Translations under genes and position numbers: made by a program
The notes under the pieces: generated by a model
Database searches by the model: none
Told to the model about the DNA's origin: nothing
Seen by the model: the letters and a program-made list of their open reading frames with translations, nothing else
NCBI RefSeq assembly: GCF_028356935.1
Contig: NZ_CP102798.1
Location: forward strand, 3,162,001 to 3,226,000
Direction of reading: 5' to 3'
Origin: Lysinibacillus sp. OF-1
GTDB lineage: Bacteria > Bacillota > Bacilli > Bacillales_A > Planococcaceae
DNA length: 64,000 nt
Shown: positions 1 to 8,613 of the stretch, piece by piece
How positions within the stretch are numbered: the first letter of the stretch is position 1
Layout: every line of letters begins with the position of its first letter

Positions 1-82
1 CATCATCGTTTTTACTTTTTCTAACGAAATTATAAAAAAAATCTATTGTGCTGTCAATTAGTACTACTATGACTAATGCTAT

Positions 83-1048
83 CTAAGCAATCATTTTTTT
101 AAAATATACCCACATACCCCAAGTAAAGAGCACTAGAAAAGCACTGATTGCAATCGTTGCAATAGGTGAATCCTGATAAGGTAACGGCACATTCATACCA
201 AAAAAGCTAGTGATCACAGATAATGGTAACATTATTGTAGAAATAACTGTTAGTAAATTCAGCTTTTCAATGGATTTACCACTATTAATTGAAAAATATG
301 TGTCGAGCGTACTGTTAACTAAATCGCGGTATGTCTCTGTAGAGTCAACAATACGTTCTAGATGGTCATTTAAATCTTTATAGAATGGGATATTTTCTTC
401 CTGTATCTCAAATTTCCACTGACCATTGATTGTTGAAAAAATTCTTCTTTGCGGCATGATGGCCTGGCGAATTAAAATAATGGCCCGCTTTAGTGCAAGA
501 AATTCCTCAGTCACTACTTTAGGTTGATACTCATAAATTTCTTCTTCTAGTTCATCTATGCGAGTTCGAATTCGCTCTAATACTGGAAAATATTCATCTG
601 TAATGCCATCTATAATGGTATGCAATAAAAAATCAGTACCCTTTTCCATATATTCGGAACGATTAACACAAACATTTTCCATGTGACCTAGCCATTGCAA
701 TTTCCGTTTGTGTACAGTGACAACATAGTTTGGACCCATAAAAATATTGAGCTCAACGGTTGTAATTTCATTATTACTTTTTTCATTATAAATGGGTGCA
801 TGGAAAACAAAAAATTTATAATCGCCATAATTGTCCATTTTCGGACGGGAGCCTTCATGTAAGCAATCTTCAACTGCTAATGGATGAAAGCCAAATACAT
901 CTGCTATATTATTCAATTCATTATAACTATACGCATATAAATCTACCCATAATAAATCTTCATTATGAATAGGTAGTTGTAAATCCTTCATGTTGAAATC
1001 ATGTTGGACTGTCTTGTTGCTGCTATTAAAATAGTGGATTTTAATCAT
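83..1048 (-). CDS. corA: CorA-family divalent metal (Mg2+/Co2+) transporter
   Basis: Inner-membrane channel protein that admits Mg2+ and related divalent cations. The 321-aa length fits the family. The long N-terminal part is soluble and rich in charged residues; two hydrophobic segments close the protein, and the signature GMN follows the first of them at residues 284-286 (FFGMNVP). The start has a good ribosome site (GAGGTGAAGTGC before ATG). The gene is monocistronic and preceded by an M-box riboswitch and an intrinsic terminator, which supports Mg2+ as the physiological substrate. Family assignment is firm; ion selectivity is inferred. Confidence 0.9.
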   Translation of the reverse strand: MIKIHYFNSSNKTVQHDFNMKDLQLPIHNEDLLWVDLYAYSYNELNNIADVFGFHPLAVEDCLHEGSRPKMDNYGDYKFFVFHAPIYNEKSNNEITTVELNIFMGPNYVVTVHKRKLQWLGHMENVCVNRSEYMEKGTDFLLHTIIDGITDEYFPVLERIRTRIDELEEEIYEYQPKVVTEEFLALKRAIILIRQAIMPQRRIFSTINGQWKFEIQEENIPFYKDLNDHLERIVDSTETYRDLVNSTLDTYFSINSGKSIEKLNLLTVISTIMLPLSVITSFFGMNVPLPYQDSPIATIAISAFLVLFTWGMWVYFKKMIA

Positions 1049-1217
1049 TGCACTTCACCTCATGTTTTGTTATTGAGGGAAACAAAAGGTCATCCTTTAT
1101 CGCCTTTTGTCTGCGTTGGTGATCCGAAATGGATGCCTTTTATTTGTTTCCGTTTGCCTAGAATGATACTTATTCGGTTCAGGACTACTATCCATTTCTC
1201 ATCACCTTCCTTTCATA

Positions 1218-1250
1218 ACAAAAACACGCCTTCTACGAATGAAGGCGTGT
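1218..1250 (-). terminator. Intrinsic terminator of the corA leader
   Basis: Ten-base arms ACACGCCTTC (1224-1233) and GAAGGCGTGT (1241-1250) form a hairpin that on the minus strand is followed by TTTTTG. It lies between the M-box aptamer and corA, so it is the likely expression platform: high Mg2+ should favour termination before the gene. Confidence 0.85.
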
Positions 1251-1304
1251 TGAATACACATATCAAAAAAGAGCAATAAAAAATCGTTGCATGCGTGTTA
1301 CCTT

Positions 1305-1458
1305 CAAACGTTGAGTTTTAGCACTATGCGGCATAGGAATATGTCCAGCTACGTTAAAAAACACCTTATTTCGATGATTTCTGTTGACCCATTGGCGTCT
1401 CTCGACATTTTTGGGTAGTAGCGTATCTCCAGCATAGGAGCCTCACCTAACGAAGGGA
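1305..1458 (-). promoter_or_regulatory. M-box (ykoK-type) magnesium riboswitch
   Basis: Read on the minus strand, the stretch holds the conserved M-box blocks in order: GTTAGGTGAGGCTCCTAT, GGAGATACGCT, ACTACCC, AATGTCGAGAGACGCCAATGG, GTAGCTGGA, and CCGCATAGTGCTAAAACTCA near the 3' end. This Mg2+-sensing aptamer class controls Mg2+ transporters in Bacillales, and here it leads into a terminator and then corA. The motif match is by eye, but several independent conserved blocks agree. Confidence 0.92.
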
Positions 1459-1517
1459 TGTTATTCTTTTATTCCTATAAATCATAGCGGATTGAATTCA
1501 AACTGTCAAACTGTAAA

Positions 1518-2951
1518 TCATTCATTTTTCAAAAAGTCTTCTACTCTTTGCACGAAGTGGTCCCGTTTATACGATTGATAGAGCAGGCTAGATAAACGCA
1601 CTGGATCACCAAAGAAAAAGCGTTCATACAGTGTTTGCCTTGTGCCAAAACTACTCATTGTTAAATCCCAAGCTAAACGAAATTTTTTCACTCGCTCTTC
1701 GCCTTTATCTTGGAATGATTGCAAATAGTGATCAAGATCGCCTTCATCTGCTGCAAATGCTTTGGCACTTGGTATGGACATTAAGCCGCTTGCCCCAAGT
1801 TGTTGGATGATTTCCGTAAAAGTCGGATATACTCTCGGGAAAATTTGAATGGCTACTTGCAAAGTTGAGAGGTCTGGTCGAAGAAAGCCGAACATATCTC
1901 GCTGTGCATCTATTTCTGATTTTACGAGCATTGCCTTCATCGTTTCTAGTGTCACAATTACATCCACTACTTTTTGTTGTACATGTTGGTAATCACCGAT
2001 ATTAATGGTGTCCACAATCGACTGCACAACACCTAATACAAATTCAGTCTTCGCAATTTGCCGAGAAAGTACTTGATGTAAACTGTATGCTTGGAAGCCA
2101 CTAACATTCATAAATTGATTGGCAACATCTACATTTTCGTAATAAAAAACCCGTTCCCAAGGGACAACTACATCATCAAAAACAACAATCGCATCCATTT
2201 CTTCAAAACGAGAGCTTAATGGATAATCAAATGAGGAATCTCCACCTACAAAAGATTGGCGACATAAAAACTTTAAGCCCTTCGTATTACTCGGTATCGA
2301 AAAGCCGAAACCTTTTCCTTCATCATAACCATTTGTTGATAAAACGAGCAGTTCATCCGTTATGCCGCCCTGTGTTGCTAGTAATCTCGCCCCTTTAATG
2401 ATTAAACCTTCACTCGTCTTGTCAATAATTTTGGCAGCAATCGTCACTTCTTCATCCTCATAATAATAGCGCTTACGGTTTACCTGTGGTTCGATAAAGG
2501 TATGGGTCATAGTAATATCATTCTCACGAGCATACTCATAAAACTTCAGTAAATGCTCTGGAAAACAATTTGGCTTATCTTTTAAAAAGTCTGACGCTGA
2601 AGCTAAGGCCATTAAGGTCGTATTCATATAATCTGGGCTTCTCCCCATAAAACCATGGGAAGATAATGCCCATTCCCTTGCCGCATGGCGCCTTTTCACA
2701 AGATCTTCTGGCGTCATTACTTGAAGAAAAGACATGCCAACTCTCTGCTTGCTAGTTGGCGATTCATAGGTCATTTTTTCAAGAAGAGCCCCTTGATGTT
2801 GTAAGTCAAAAAGTTTTGCTTGACTCTGCATAATCCCCTTAAATGCAGGATGTTCTGACACCTTTCCTGTCACGACTTCCCCATCAATCGAAATATACGT
2901 TTTTAAAGCATCTATACGTTCAATATACTGTTGCCCTGTCATTATTGGCAT
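1518..2951 (-). CDS. hpaB: HpaB-family 4-hydroxyphenylacetate 3-monooxygenase, oxygenase component
   Basis: Large component of a two-component flavin-dependent aromatic hydroxylase (or a near relative acting on another phenol), using FADH2 from a separate reductase. The 477-aa length and typical stretches of the family (MTGQQYIERI at the N-terminus, the GFMGRSPDYMN region, the central THTFIEPQVNR strand, DYPLSSRFEEMDAIVVFDDV) support it. I chose the ATG at 2951, behind GGGGTGAC, instead of the longer frame. No HpaC-like reductase gene is next to it, so the reductant must be encoded elsewhere. The exact substrate is not visible from sequence. Confidence 0.85.
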   Translation of the reverse strand: MPIMTGQQYIERIDALKTYISIDGEVVTGKVSEHPAFKGIMQSQAKLFDLQHQGALLEKMTYESPTSKQRVGMSFLQVMTPEDLVKRRHAAREWALSSHGFMGRSPDYMNTTLMALASASDFLKDKPNCFPEHLLKFYEYARENDITMTHTFIEPQVNRKRYYYEDEEVTIAAKIIDKTSEGLIIKGARLLATQGGITDELLVLSTNGYDEGKGFGFSIPSNTKGLKFLCRQSFVGGDSSFDYPLSSRFEEMDAIVVFDDVVVPWERVFYYENVDVANQFMNVSGFQAYSLHQVLSRQIAKTEFVLGVVQSIVDTINIGDYQHVQQKVVDVIVTLETMKAMLVKSEIDAQRDMFGFLRPDLSTLQVAIQIFPRVYPTFTEIIQQLGASGLMSIPSAKAFAADEGDLDHYLQSFQDKGEERVKKFRLAWDLTMSSFGTRQTLYERFFFGDPVRLSSLLYQSYKRDHFVQRVEDFLKNE

Positions 2952-3033
2952 GCTGTCACCCCTATACATTCCCTATGTTTTTGTACTCACCTAGTATATG
3001 AAATGTCCAAATATTAGGTGACGATGGGCTAAA

Positions 3034-3066
3034 TAGAAAAGCCCGACTAGACAGTCTAATCGGGCA
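3034..3066 (-). terminator. Terminator after recD2
   Basis: Near-perfect arms GCCCGACTAGAC and GTCTAATCGGGC (3041-3065) followed on the minus strand by TTTTC. It lies just beyond the recD2 stop. Confidence 0.75.
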
Positions 3067-3088
3067 TATACAGCAAATAGTAATTATT

Positions 3089-5521
3089 TTAGTCATTTAA
3101 AAAATCATAAGGGGAGATATCATTCATCCCAATCATTGGATGAATATATGGTGCTGTTTCTACTGTTAGCTTTTGTGCTATGGAGACGGGATTGTTCAAC
3201 TCCTGCTCCTCTATTGACATAGCCTCTACTTCCACAATTTCTTCATTGATATCCATCGGATTAAGTCTTGCACGTAAAGAAGTGAAACGCTGTAGGTCAT
3301 CTGTACGCTGTAAGCCATCTGCAAGTACATCGGGTTCACCACATAAAATCAAAAAGTTTTTAGCACGAGTAATCCCTGTGTATAAGAGATTACGCCGCAG
3401 CATTTTTGAATATCCTCTGACAACTGGCATAATAACTGTTTGAAACTCAGAGCCTTGAGATTTATGAATAGAGCAGCAATAGGCTAGTGTCAATTGGTTC
3501 AAATCACTGCGTTGATAAGTTACCTCGATACCATCAAAGGATACGATCAGTAAGTCCTGTTTTTCGATCGTTTCTTTTGCTTTAATAATACTGATGACCT
3601 CGCCCATATCCCCGTTAAAAACATTGCTCTCAGGTTGATTGACCAGCTGAAGTACTTTATCTTTTATGCGATAAGTCACATCACCAAAGACCAGCTCTTT
3701 TCTTGTTCCCGTATCATTTGGATTAATGAGCTCTTGAATCATTTTATTTAAATTATCAATACCAGCCGTACCTTTATACATGGGTGCTAGCACCTGAATA
3801 TTGCGAATTTCCTGTCCTTTGGCTACTGCACTTTTGACAACCTGCGTGACAACATTGGCAACTTGATCGGCTGAAGCCTTTATAAACGAACGATCAGATG
3901 TTTTAGCTGTTAAATCATTTGGAATCGTTCCCTTTTTAATTTGATGGGCAAGCTCAATAATTGTAGAGCCCTCTGCTTGTCGATAAACATCTGTTAGTTC
4001 AACAGTTGGCAGTTGCTTTGATGCTAATAAATCCTTTAACACCTGTCCTGGCCCTACTGGTGGAAGCTGGTCCTGGTCCCCTACAAAAACAACCTGGACA
4101 TCTTCATGTAAAGCTTTTAATAACTGATGGGCAAGCCATGTATCCACCATAGACATTTCATCCACAATGATGAGCTTTCCTGTTACCTCACGCTCTGTTT
4201 CTTCCTCTTTTTCTTGCCCTGTAAAGCCAAGTAGACGATGAATGGTCATTGCAGGAAGCTCAGTTGATTCAGCTAACCGCTTGGCAGCACGTCCAGTTGG
4301 TGCACAAAGGATGATAGGAAATGGTTCTTCTTTTTGAGCATATTCTTTTGGATTTAATGATAAACCATGTAGCTTTGCATAAACTTCAACCACTCCACGT
4401 ACAACCGTTGTTTTTCCAGTACCCGGTCCACCTGTCAAAATCATGACGGCTGAATTTAAAGCCTGTTCAATAGCATTTGCTTGTGTCTCAGCGTAGGTGA
4501 CATTGAGTAGCTCCTCTGTTTCTCCAATGGCTTTTCTAATTTCGTCCTTACTAAAATGCTCAGCCTTATTATTTCGCTCAATGAGCGATACGATTTTAGA
4601 GGCAATCCCTACTTCAGAAAAATAAAGGGATGGTAAATATAATCTAGTTTCTTCACCACAAATTTTACCTTCTTCACGTAGCTCAATACAGGCTTTAGAA
4701 ATGTCCTCAAACGGGATCTCCTGCCGCTGACTTTGTTGAAGCATATCCTTTACAAGCGGTAGGACATGCTCCGCATCTAAATAGACGTGTCCATCTGATA
4801 AAGCAGCTGTATTTAACACATGAAATATCGCTGCTTTGACACGATCAGGATGTTTACCAGTAATTCCTAGTTTAGCCCCTAATTCGTCAGCCCGAAAGAA
4901 ACCAACGCCTTCAACATCTTCGATCAAGCGATATGGATTTTCAGTTAGTAATTCTATGGCTTCAGTTCGATAGGTTTGATAGATTTTCATACCGAGCTGT
5001 GGACCAAAGCCCCACTCATTCAGTTGAATCATCACACGTTCTAGGCCTAGATTTTGTTCGATGGTGCGATGAATAACTTCTTTTTTTTCAGTGGATAAGC
5101 GTGGAACGGCGTCAAGTGCACTAGGATCTTCTAAAATAACACGAAGAGCATTAGCCCCTAGTTTTTCTACAATCGTTTCAGCCGTTTTTTTCCCAATTCC
5201 TACAAATAAGTCACTAGATAAATAATGAATAATCCCTTGCTCAGTTGCAGGAACCTCTTTCGTAAATGTCTCGATTTGAAATTGAGCACCATATTTAGGA
5301 TGCTGTTTTAAGATACCCGTAAAACGATATTGTTCATCCATTTGTAATGGTGGAAAATAACCAACAACGATAATTTCTTTATCTTCATATTGTAAGTTCG
5401 TCTCTTGTATTTTCACACGTACAATCGAATACATATTTTGTGCATTATGAAAGATAGAGACGATTGGACGTCCGAGTATAAAGAATTTATTGAGTTCAAA
5501 TAAATCTAGATGATCGGTCAT
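3089..5521 (-). CDS. recD2: RecD2-type ATP-dependent DNA helicase
   Basis: Superfamily 1B 5'-3' helicase of the RecD2/YrrC type that works without RecBC in DNA repair and replication-fork maintenance. At 810 aa it has the long N-terminal extension with helix-hairpin-helix-like repeats (about residues 90-250), then Walker A GGPGTGKTT near residue 365, the Walker B/DE box (IVDEMSMVD), a QLPPVGPG motif III and the C-terminal SIHKSQGSE and YTGITRAK motifs. The ATG at 5521 was preferred over the upstream in-frame start because AAAGGA precedes it. In B. subtilis this gene directly follows the TPR gene yrrB; here 4.7 kb of other genes separate them. Confidence 0.93.
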   Translation of the reverse strand: MTDHLDLFELNKFFILGRPIVSIFHNAQNMYSIVRVKIQETNLQYEDKEIIVVGYFPPLQMDEQYRFTGILKQHPKYGAQFQIETFTKEVPATEQGIIHYLSSDLFVGIGKKTAETIVEKLGANALRVILEDPSALDAVPRLSTEKKEVIHRTIEQNLGLERVMIQLNEWGFGPQLGMKIYQTYRTEAIELLTENPYRLIEDVEGVGFFRADELGAKLGITGKHPDRVKAAIFHVLNTAALSDGHVYLDAEHVLPLVKDMLQQSQRQEIPFEDISKACIELREEGKICGEETRLYLPSLYFSEVGIASKIVSLIERNNKAEHFSKDEIRKAIGETEELLNVTYAETQANAIEQALNSAVMILTGGPGTGKTTVVRGVVEVYAKLHGLSLNPKEYAQKEEPFPIILCAPTGRAAKRLAESTELPAMTIHRLLGFTGQEKEEETEREVTGKLIIVDEMSMVDTWLAHQLLKALHEDVQVVFVGDQDQLPPVGPGQVLKDLLASKQLPTVELTDVYRQAEGSTIIELAHQIKKGTIPNDLTAKTSDRSFIKASADQVANVVTQVVKSAVAKGQEIRNIQVLAPMYKGTAGIDNLNKMIQELINPNDTGTRKELVFGDVTYRIKDKVLQLVNQPESNVFNGDMGEVISIIKAKETIEKQDLLIVSFDGIEVTYQRSDLNQLTLAYCCSIHKSQGSEFQTVIMPVVRGYSKMLRRNLLYTGITRAKNFLILCGEPDVLADGLQRTDDLQRFTSLRARLNPMDINEEIVEVEAMSIEEQELNNPVSIAQKLTVETAPYIHPMIGMNDISPYDFLND

Positions 5522-5700
5522 GTTCGGTCCGTCCTTTCTTATTGTCTTCAATCTTTTTATTTTACCATAGCCTCATCAAAATATCGTAGATAAAAATGTA
5601 TTCTCTACTTTATTTTTACATTATTGCGACAAATGACAATTCTCTGCCTTTATCTCTTATTCCATGCTATGATAAATAAGAATTAGCGCACGGAAGGATT

Positions 5701-6477
5701 GTGAAGTTAGTGGAATTTAGACCTTGCATCGATTTACATGATGGCAAAGTAAAACAAATTGTAGGAAGTACTTTGGGTTATGCAAATCAAGCTGTCGTAG
5801 AAAATTTTATTTCTACACATGACGCTAGCTACTATGCACAAATGTTTGCAAAAGATCGCTTAACAGGTGGACATGTTATCATGCTTGGTTCTGGGAATGA
5901 AGAAGCCGCCTTAGCCGCTTTAGCAGCCTATCCTCAGGGCTTACAAATTGGTGGCGGCATCACGGCTGATAATGCACAAAAATATATTGAAGCAGGCGCT
6001 TCGCATATTATCGTGACATCCTATATTTTTCATGATGGACAGCTAGACCTAGCACGTTTAAAGTGTTTAAACCAACTGATAGGTAAAGAACGTCTAGTCA
6101 TTGATCTTAGCTGCAAGATGCGTGATGGAAAGTGGTTTGTCATGACAGATAAATGGACTACATATAGTCACTTCGAAGTCAATGCAGCATCTATTGCCTA
6201 TCTAGAAGATTTTTGTGATGAACTTTTAATTCATGCCGTCGATGTTGAAGGAAAAAAGGGGGGAATGCAGGAAAGCCTAGTAAGGGATTTAGCTGCCTGG
6301 ACTTCTATTCCTACTACCTATGCAGGTGGTGTTCGTTCGCTGGAGGATTTAGAAAAATTTAATCAATTAGCCAACGGAAAATTGCATGTAACCATTGGCA
6401 GTGCCCTCTCTATTTTTGGTGGGGAGTTACCTTATACAGATGTAGTAAACTATTGTGAAAGAGGTGGGATCTTGTGA
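5701..6477 (+). CDS. hisA: Eukaryotic-type HisA: ProFAR isomerase, stand-alone
   Basis: Predicted phosphoribosylformimino-AICAR ribotide isomerase, the fourth step of histidine synthesis, with a (beta/alpha)8 barrel fold. The 258-aa protein resembles the eukaryotic HIS6 subtype more than the usual bacterial HisA: CIDLHDGKVKQIVG at the start, the YYAQMF block, QIGGGI, IVTSYIF, RLVIDLSC, HAVDVEGKKGG and the final TIGSALSIFGG. The two acidic catalytic candidates are in place (CID near residue 10 and the Asp of VDVEG). The start is GTG behind GGAAGGATT. It is not in a his operon; its only close partner is the next small gene, which overlaps its stop by 4 bases. Confidence 0.85.
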   Translation: MKLVEFRPCIDLHDGKVKQIVGSTLGYANQAVVENFISTHDASYYAQMFAKDRLTGGHVIMLGSGNEEAALAALAAYPQGLQIGGGITADNAQKYIEAGASHIIVTSYIFHDGQLDLARLKCLNQLIGKERLVIDLSCKMRDGKWFVMTDKWTTYSHFEVNAASIAYLEDFCDELLIHAVDVEGKKGGMQESLVRDLAAWTSIPTTYAGGVRSLEDLEKFNQLANGKLHVTIGSALSIFGGELPYTDVVNYCERGGIL

Positions 6478-6761
6478 AGCTAATTTATAAAGATTATGTT
6501 TTTCCATTTCAAGAAACAAATTTAGAGAGAATCATAGATGGTAAATATTTTAAAGTAAATAAAAAAGATCATTCTCTTGCGATTCACGTGCAACTGGACA
6601 ACGAACAAATGTTACTAGAGTTTTCAAAATCATTAAAGGCAACTTGTGGCTTGTTACGCGATCAAGAAACAGAACCGTATATCGGAACATATATTGATTT
6701 ACAGGTTTTTGTCGATGAGTTTAATAAGCGCTATAACTTAAATGCTGAAATTATTACTTAA
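6474..6761 (+). CDS. Unrecognised 95-aa protein coupled to hisA
   Basis: I do not recognise this protein. It is short, soluble, without cysteine pairs except one Cys, and has no signal peptide or membrane segment. It starts with GTG inside the overlap GTGA with the hisA stop, so the two are probably translationally coupled and co-transcribed. Possible beta-rich N-terminus (KLIYKDYVFPF) and a mixed C-terminal helix (LQVFVDEFNKRYNL). A weak terminator follows. Its pairing with a solitary eukaryotic-type HisA suggests a linked role, but nothing in the sequence says which. Confidence 0.7.
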   Translation: MKLIYKDYVFPFQETNLERIIDGKYFKVNKKDHSLAIHVQLDNEQMLLEFSKSLKATCGLLRDQETEPYIGTYIDLQVFVDEFNKRYNLNAEIIT

Positions 6762-6765
6762 ACCG

Positions 6766-6791
6766 AAGGGGCACTAGCTCCTTTTTTTCAT
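6766..6791 (+). terminator. Terminator after hisA and the 95-aa gene
   Basis: AAGGGGC-ACTA-GCTCCTT forms a short imperfect hairpin followed by seven T. It sits right after the stop codon of the 95-aa gene. Confidence 0.6.
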
Positions 6792-6891
6792 TTTCTCACC
6801 TCCGTCTCCTCTATTCCTTTCAACAATTTCTGAAACCTTTTGTTTGTCATATGAGTTATATATTGTATAGCATTACGTATAAGGGGGTCAC

Positions 6892-7731
6892 ATGACTAAA
6901 CTCCATATTAAACATATACTACCTTATTTTTTTATGCTTCCCGCACTTCTTATAGGAACGATCGCTATGATCTTCTACGGTGTAGACATAAGTATTTAGA
7001 TACAAAATATATTCATCTGGATGTTAGGCGTTTGTTTTTGCTATGTCATTTTAAATAAAACACCCCTAATAGAACTACATAAGAACCCTCTTTTGGTCAC
7101 ATCTATTTTAACTATTTTACTTATTCTGCCCTTTTGGTTTAATGGCTTAGAGGGTGTCCACCGATGGGTAACTTTGGGTCCATTCAATTTTTATATGGCC
7201 AGTATTATTTTACCTATGCTCATTGTTTATTTGTGGAGGCTATCAAAAAGTAATTATGTACCATATGTTATAGGATTCATGATTCTCATAGGTGGTATTT
7301 TACTATTGCAACCAGATGCAGGGCAAATTACTGCTTTTGCTTGTGCCTCCACCATTATTTTATGGCGAGCTATAGAAAACCCTAAATGGCAGTATATTAC
7401 GCTAATCATACTAACCCTATATGTCTTTACACCCTGGATTTACATCGATCATTTAGCTCCTGTACCATATGTAGAGCAAATAATATTTTTAGTAGCAGAT
7501 ATGGGAAGTATGTTACTTATTTTAGGAGTTGGAGCCCTTCTATTGTTAGTCTATCCATTCTTTATCACATGGAAAAAAGATATATTAGGACTCTATTTCT
7601 TGATGACAATTCTTGTCACTTTCTTTGGCCATTTTCCAATGCCTATTATGGGCTATGGAATTTCACCCATTATTGGCTATCTCATTGGGATGACAGCCAC
7701 ACAGAAAATAAAAATGGCACAAACCAACTAG
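6892..7731 (+). pseudogene. Short FtsW/RodA/SpoVE-like membrane protein interrupted by an amber codon
   Basis: The frame that opens at ATG 6892, behind AAGGGGG, meets TAG at 6997-6999 (codon 36) and then stays open to 7731. Read through, it would be a 279-aa polytopic membrane protein. The stretch GVHRWVTLGPF and the following LLLQPDAGQ resemble the SEDS glycosyltransferase hallmarks (GxxRWxxLGPF, QPDxG), but the protein is much shorter than FtsW or RodA (about 380-400 aa). The distal open frame has an ATG at 7021 with no visible ribosome site. It ends 16 bases before relP, so both are probably one transcript. It may be a pseudogene, a sequencing error, or a re-initiating gene. Confidence 0.7.
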
Positions 7732-7747
7732 AAAGGATTTACAAACT

Positions 7748-8470
7748 ATGAAAACTGGACTAGAGGTAAACTCTTTAAAAACATTCCAAACTGAATTAAC
7801 ACGTTTCTTTTTAGCCTACAAATTTGCTCTACAGGAAGTAGAAACGAAAATAAATATATTGCAAGAAGAATTTAAGTTGATTCATGAATACAATCCAATT
7901 GAGCATATTTCCACTCGTGTAAAATCACCGAAAAGTATTTTAGCGAAGATGATGAAAAAAGAGCTTCCCCCATCCATGGAGGCTGTTCGTGAAAATATTC
8001 GTGATATAGCAGGCGCTCGCATCACCTGCTCTTTCGTGGAAGATATTTACAAGGTTAGTGCCATGTTACAGGCACAGCATGACATTGAGGTTGTTGAAGT
8101 GAAGGATTATATTGCTTATCCAAAAGAAAATGGCTACCAAAGCTTACATCTCATTATTAAAATTCCTATCTTTATGTCAGACCATATGGAAAAGGTTTAC
8201 ACAGAGATCCAAATTCGTACAATAGCAATGGATTTTTGGGCAAGCTTGGAGCACAAAATTTATTATAAGTATAACAAAGATGTACCCGAGCATATTCGTA
8301 TTGAATTAAAAGAAGCCGCACTACAAGCAGCCGAATTAGATCGAAAAATGGAGCGTTTGAATAAAGAGATCAATATTTTAAAAGAAAATGAAGCAGAGCC
8401 ATCATTACTAGACAGTACCCCTATTTCACATTTAGCGAAATACTTAACAGAACTACCTAACAATCAATGA
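7748..8470 (+). CDS. relP: Small alarmone synthetase, RelP/YwaC (SasA) type
   Basis: Single-domain (p)ppGpp synthetase that transfers pyrophosphate from ATP to GDP/GTP; it has no HD hydrolase domain. The 240-aa protein matches the YwaC/RelP branch better than RelQ: AYKFALQEVETK, LIHEYNPIEHISTRVKSP, the DIAGARITCSF strand, GYQSLHLII and the EIQIRTIAMDFWASLEHKIYYK block. The C-terminus is a longer charged helix than in YwaC. It follows an FtsW/RodA-like frame, in line with the known link of YwaC to cell-envelope stress, although that link here is inference. The full-length Rel lies at 39 kb. Confidence 0.9.
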   Translation: MKTGLEVNSLKTFQTELTRFFLAYKFALQEVETKINILQEEFKLIHEYNPIEHISTRVKSPKSILAKMMKKELPPSMEAVRENIRDIAGARITCSFVEDIYKVSAMLQAQHDIEVVEVKDYIAYPKENGYQSLHLIIKIPIFMSDHMEKVYTEIQIRTIAMDFWASLEHKIYYKYNKDVPEHIRIELKEAALQAAELDRKMERLNKEINILKENEAEPSLLDSTPISHLAKYLTELPNNQ

Positions 8471-8506
8471 CACTCCGTTGTCATTATGACCAAAACTAAA
8501 TGAACA

Positions 8507-8591
8507 TAAAAATCCACCTAGCTTTCGGTGAGAAAAGCAAAAGACCCAATTGTCCAATGTTCTTTTTCACAGAGAGTGAGGTGGATTTTTA
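8507..8591. terminator. Long inverted repeat between convergent relP and MFS gene
   Basis: Perfect 13-base arms TAAAAATCCACCT (8507-8519) and AGGTGGATTTTTA (8579-8591) enclose 59 bases with a smaller internal hairpin. T-runs on both strands make a bidirectional terminator plausible, although the loop is unusually long. Confidence 0.55.
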
Positions 8592-8613
8592 CAGTTTTAA
8601 AGCTTTGTAACGA

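Noticed and set aside
1001-1279. 92-aa open frame on the plus strand before corA
   Set aside because: It runs antisense over the corA start and the leader terminator and has no ribosome site or protein-like pattern.
7386-7751. 121-aa frame overlapping the SEDS-like gene
   Set aside because: Shifted frame of a hydrophobic coding region; the in-phase membrane protein is more convincing.
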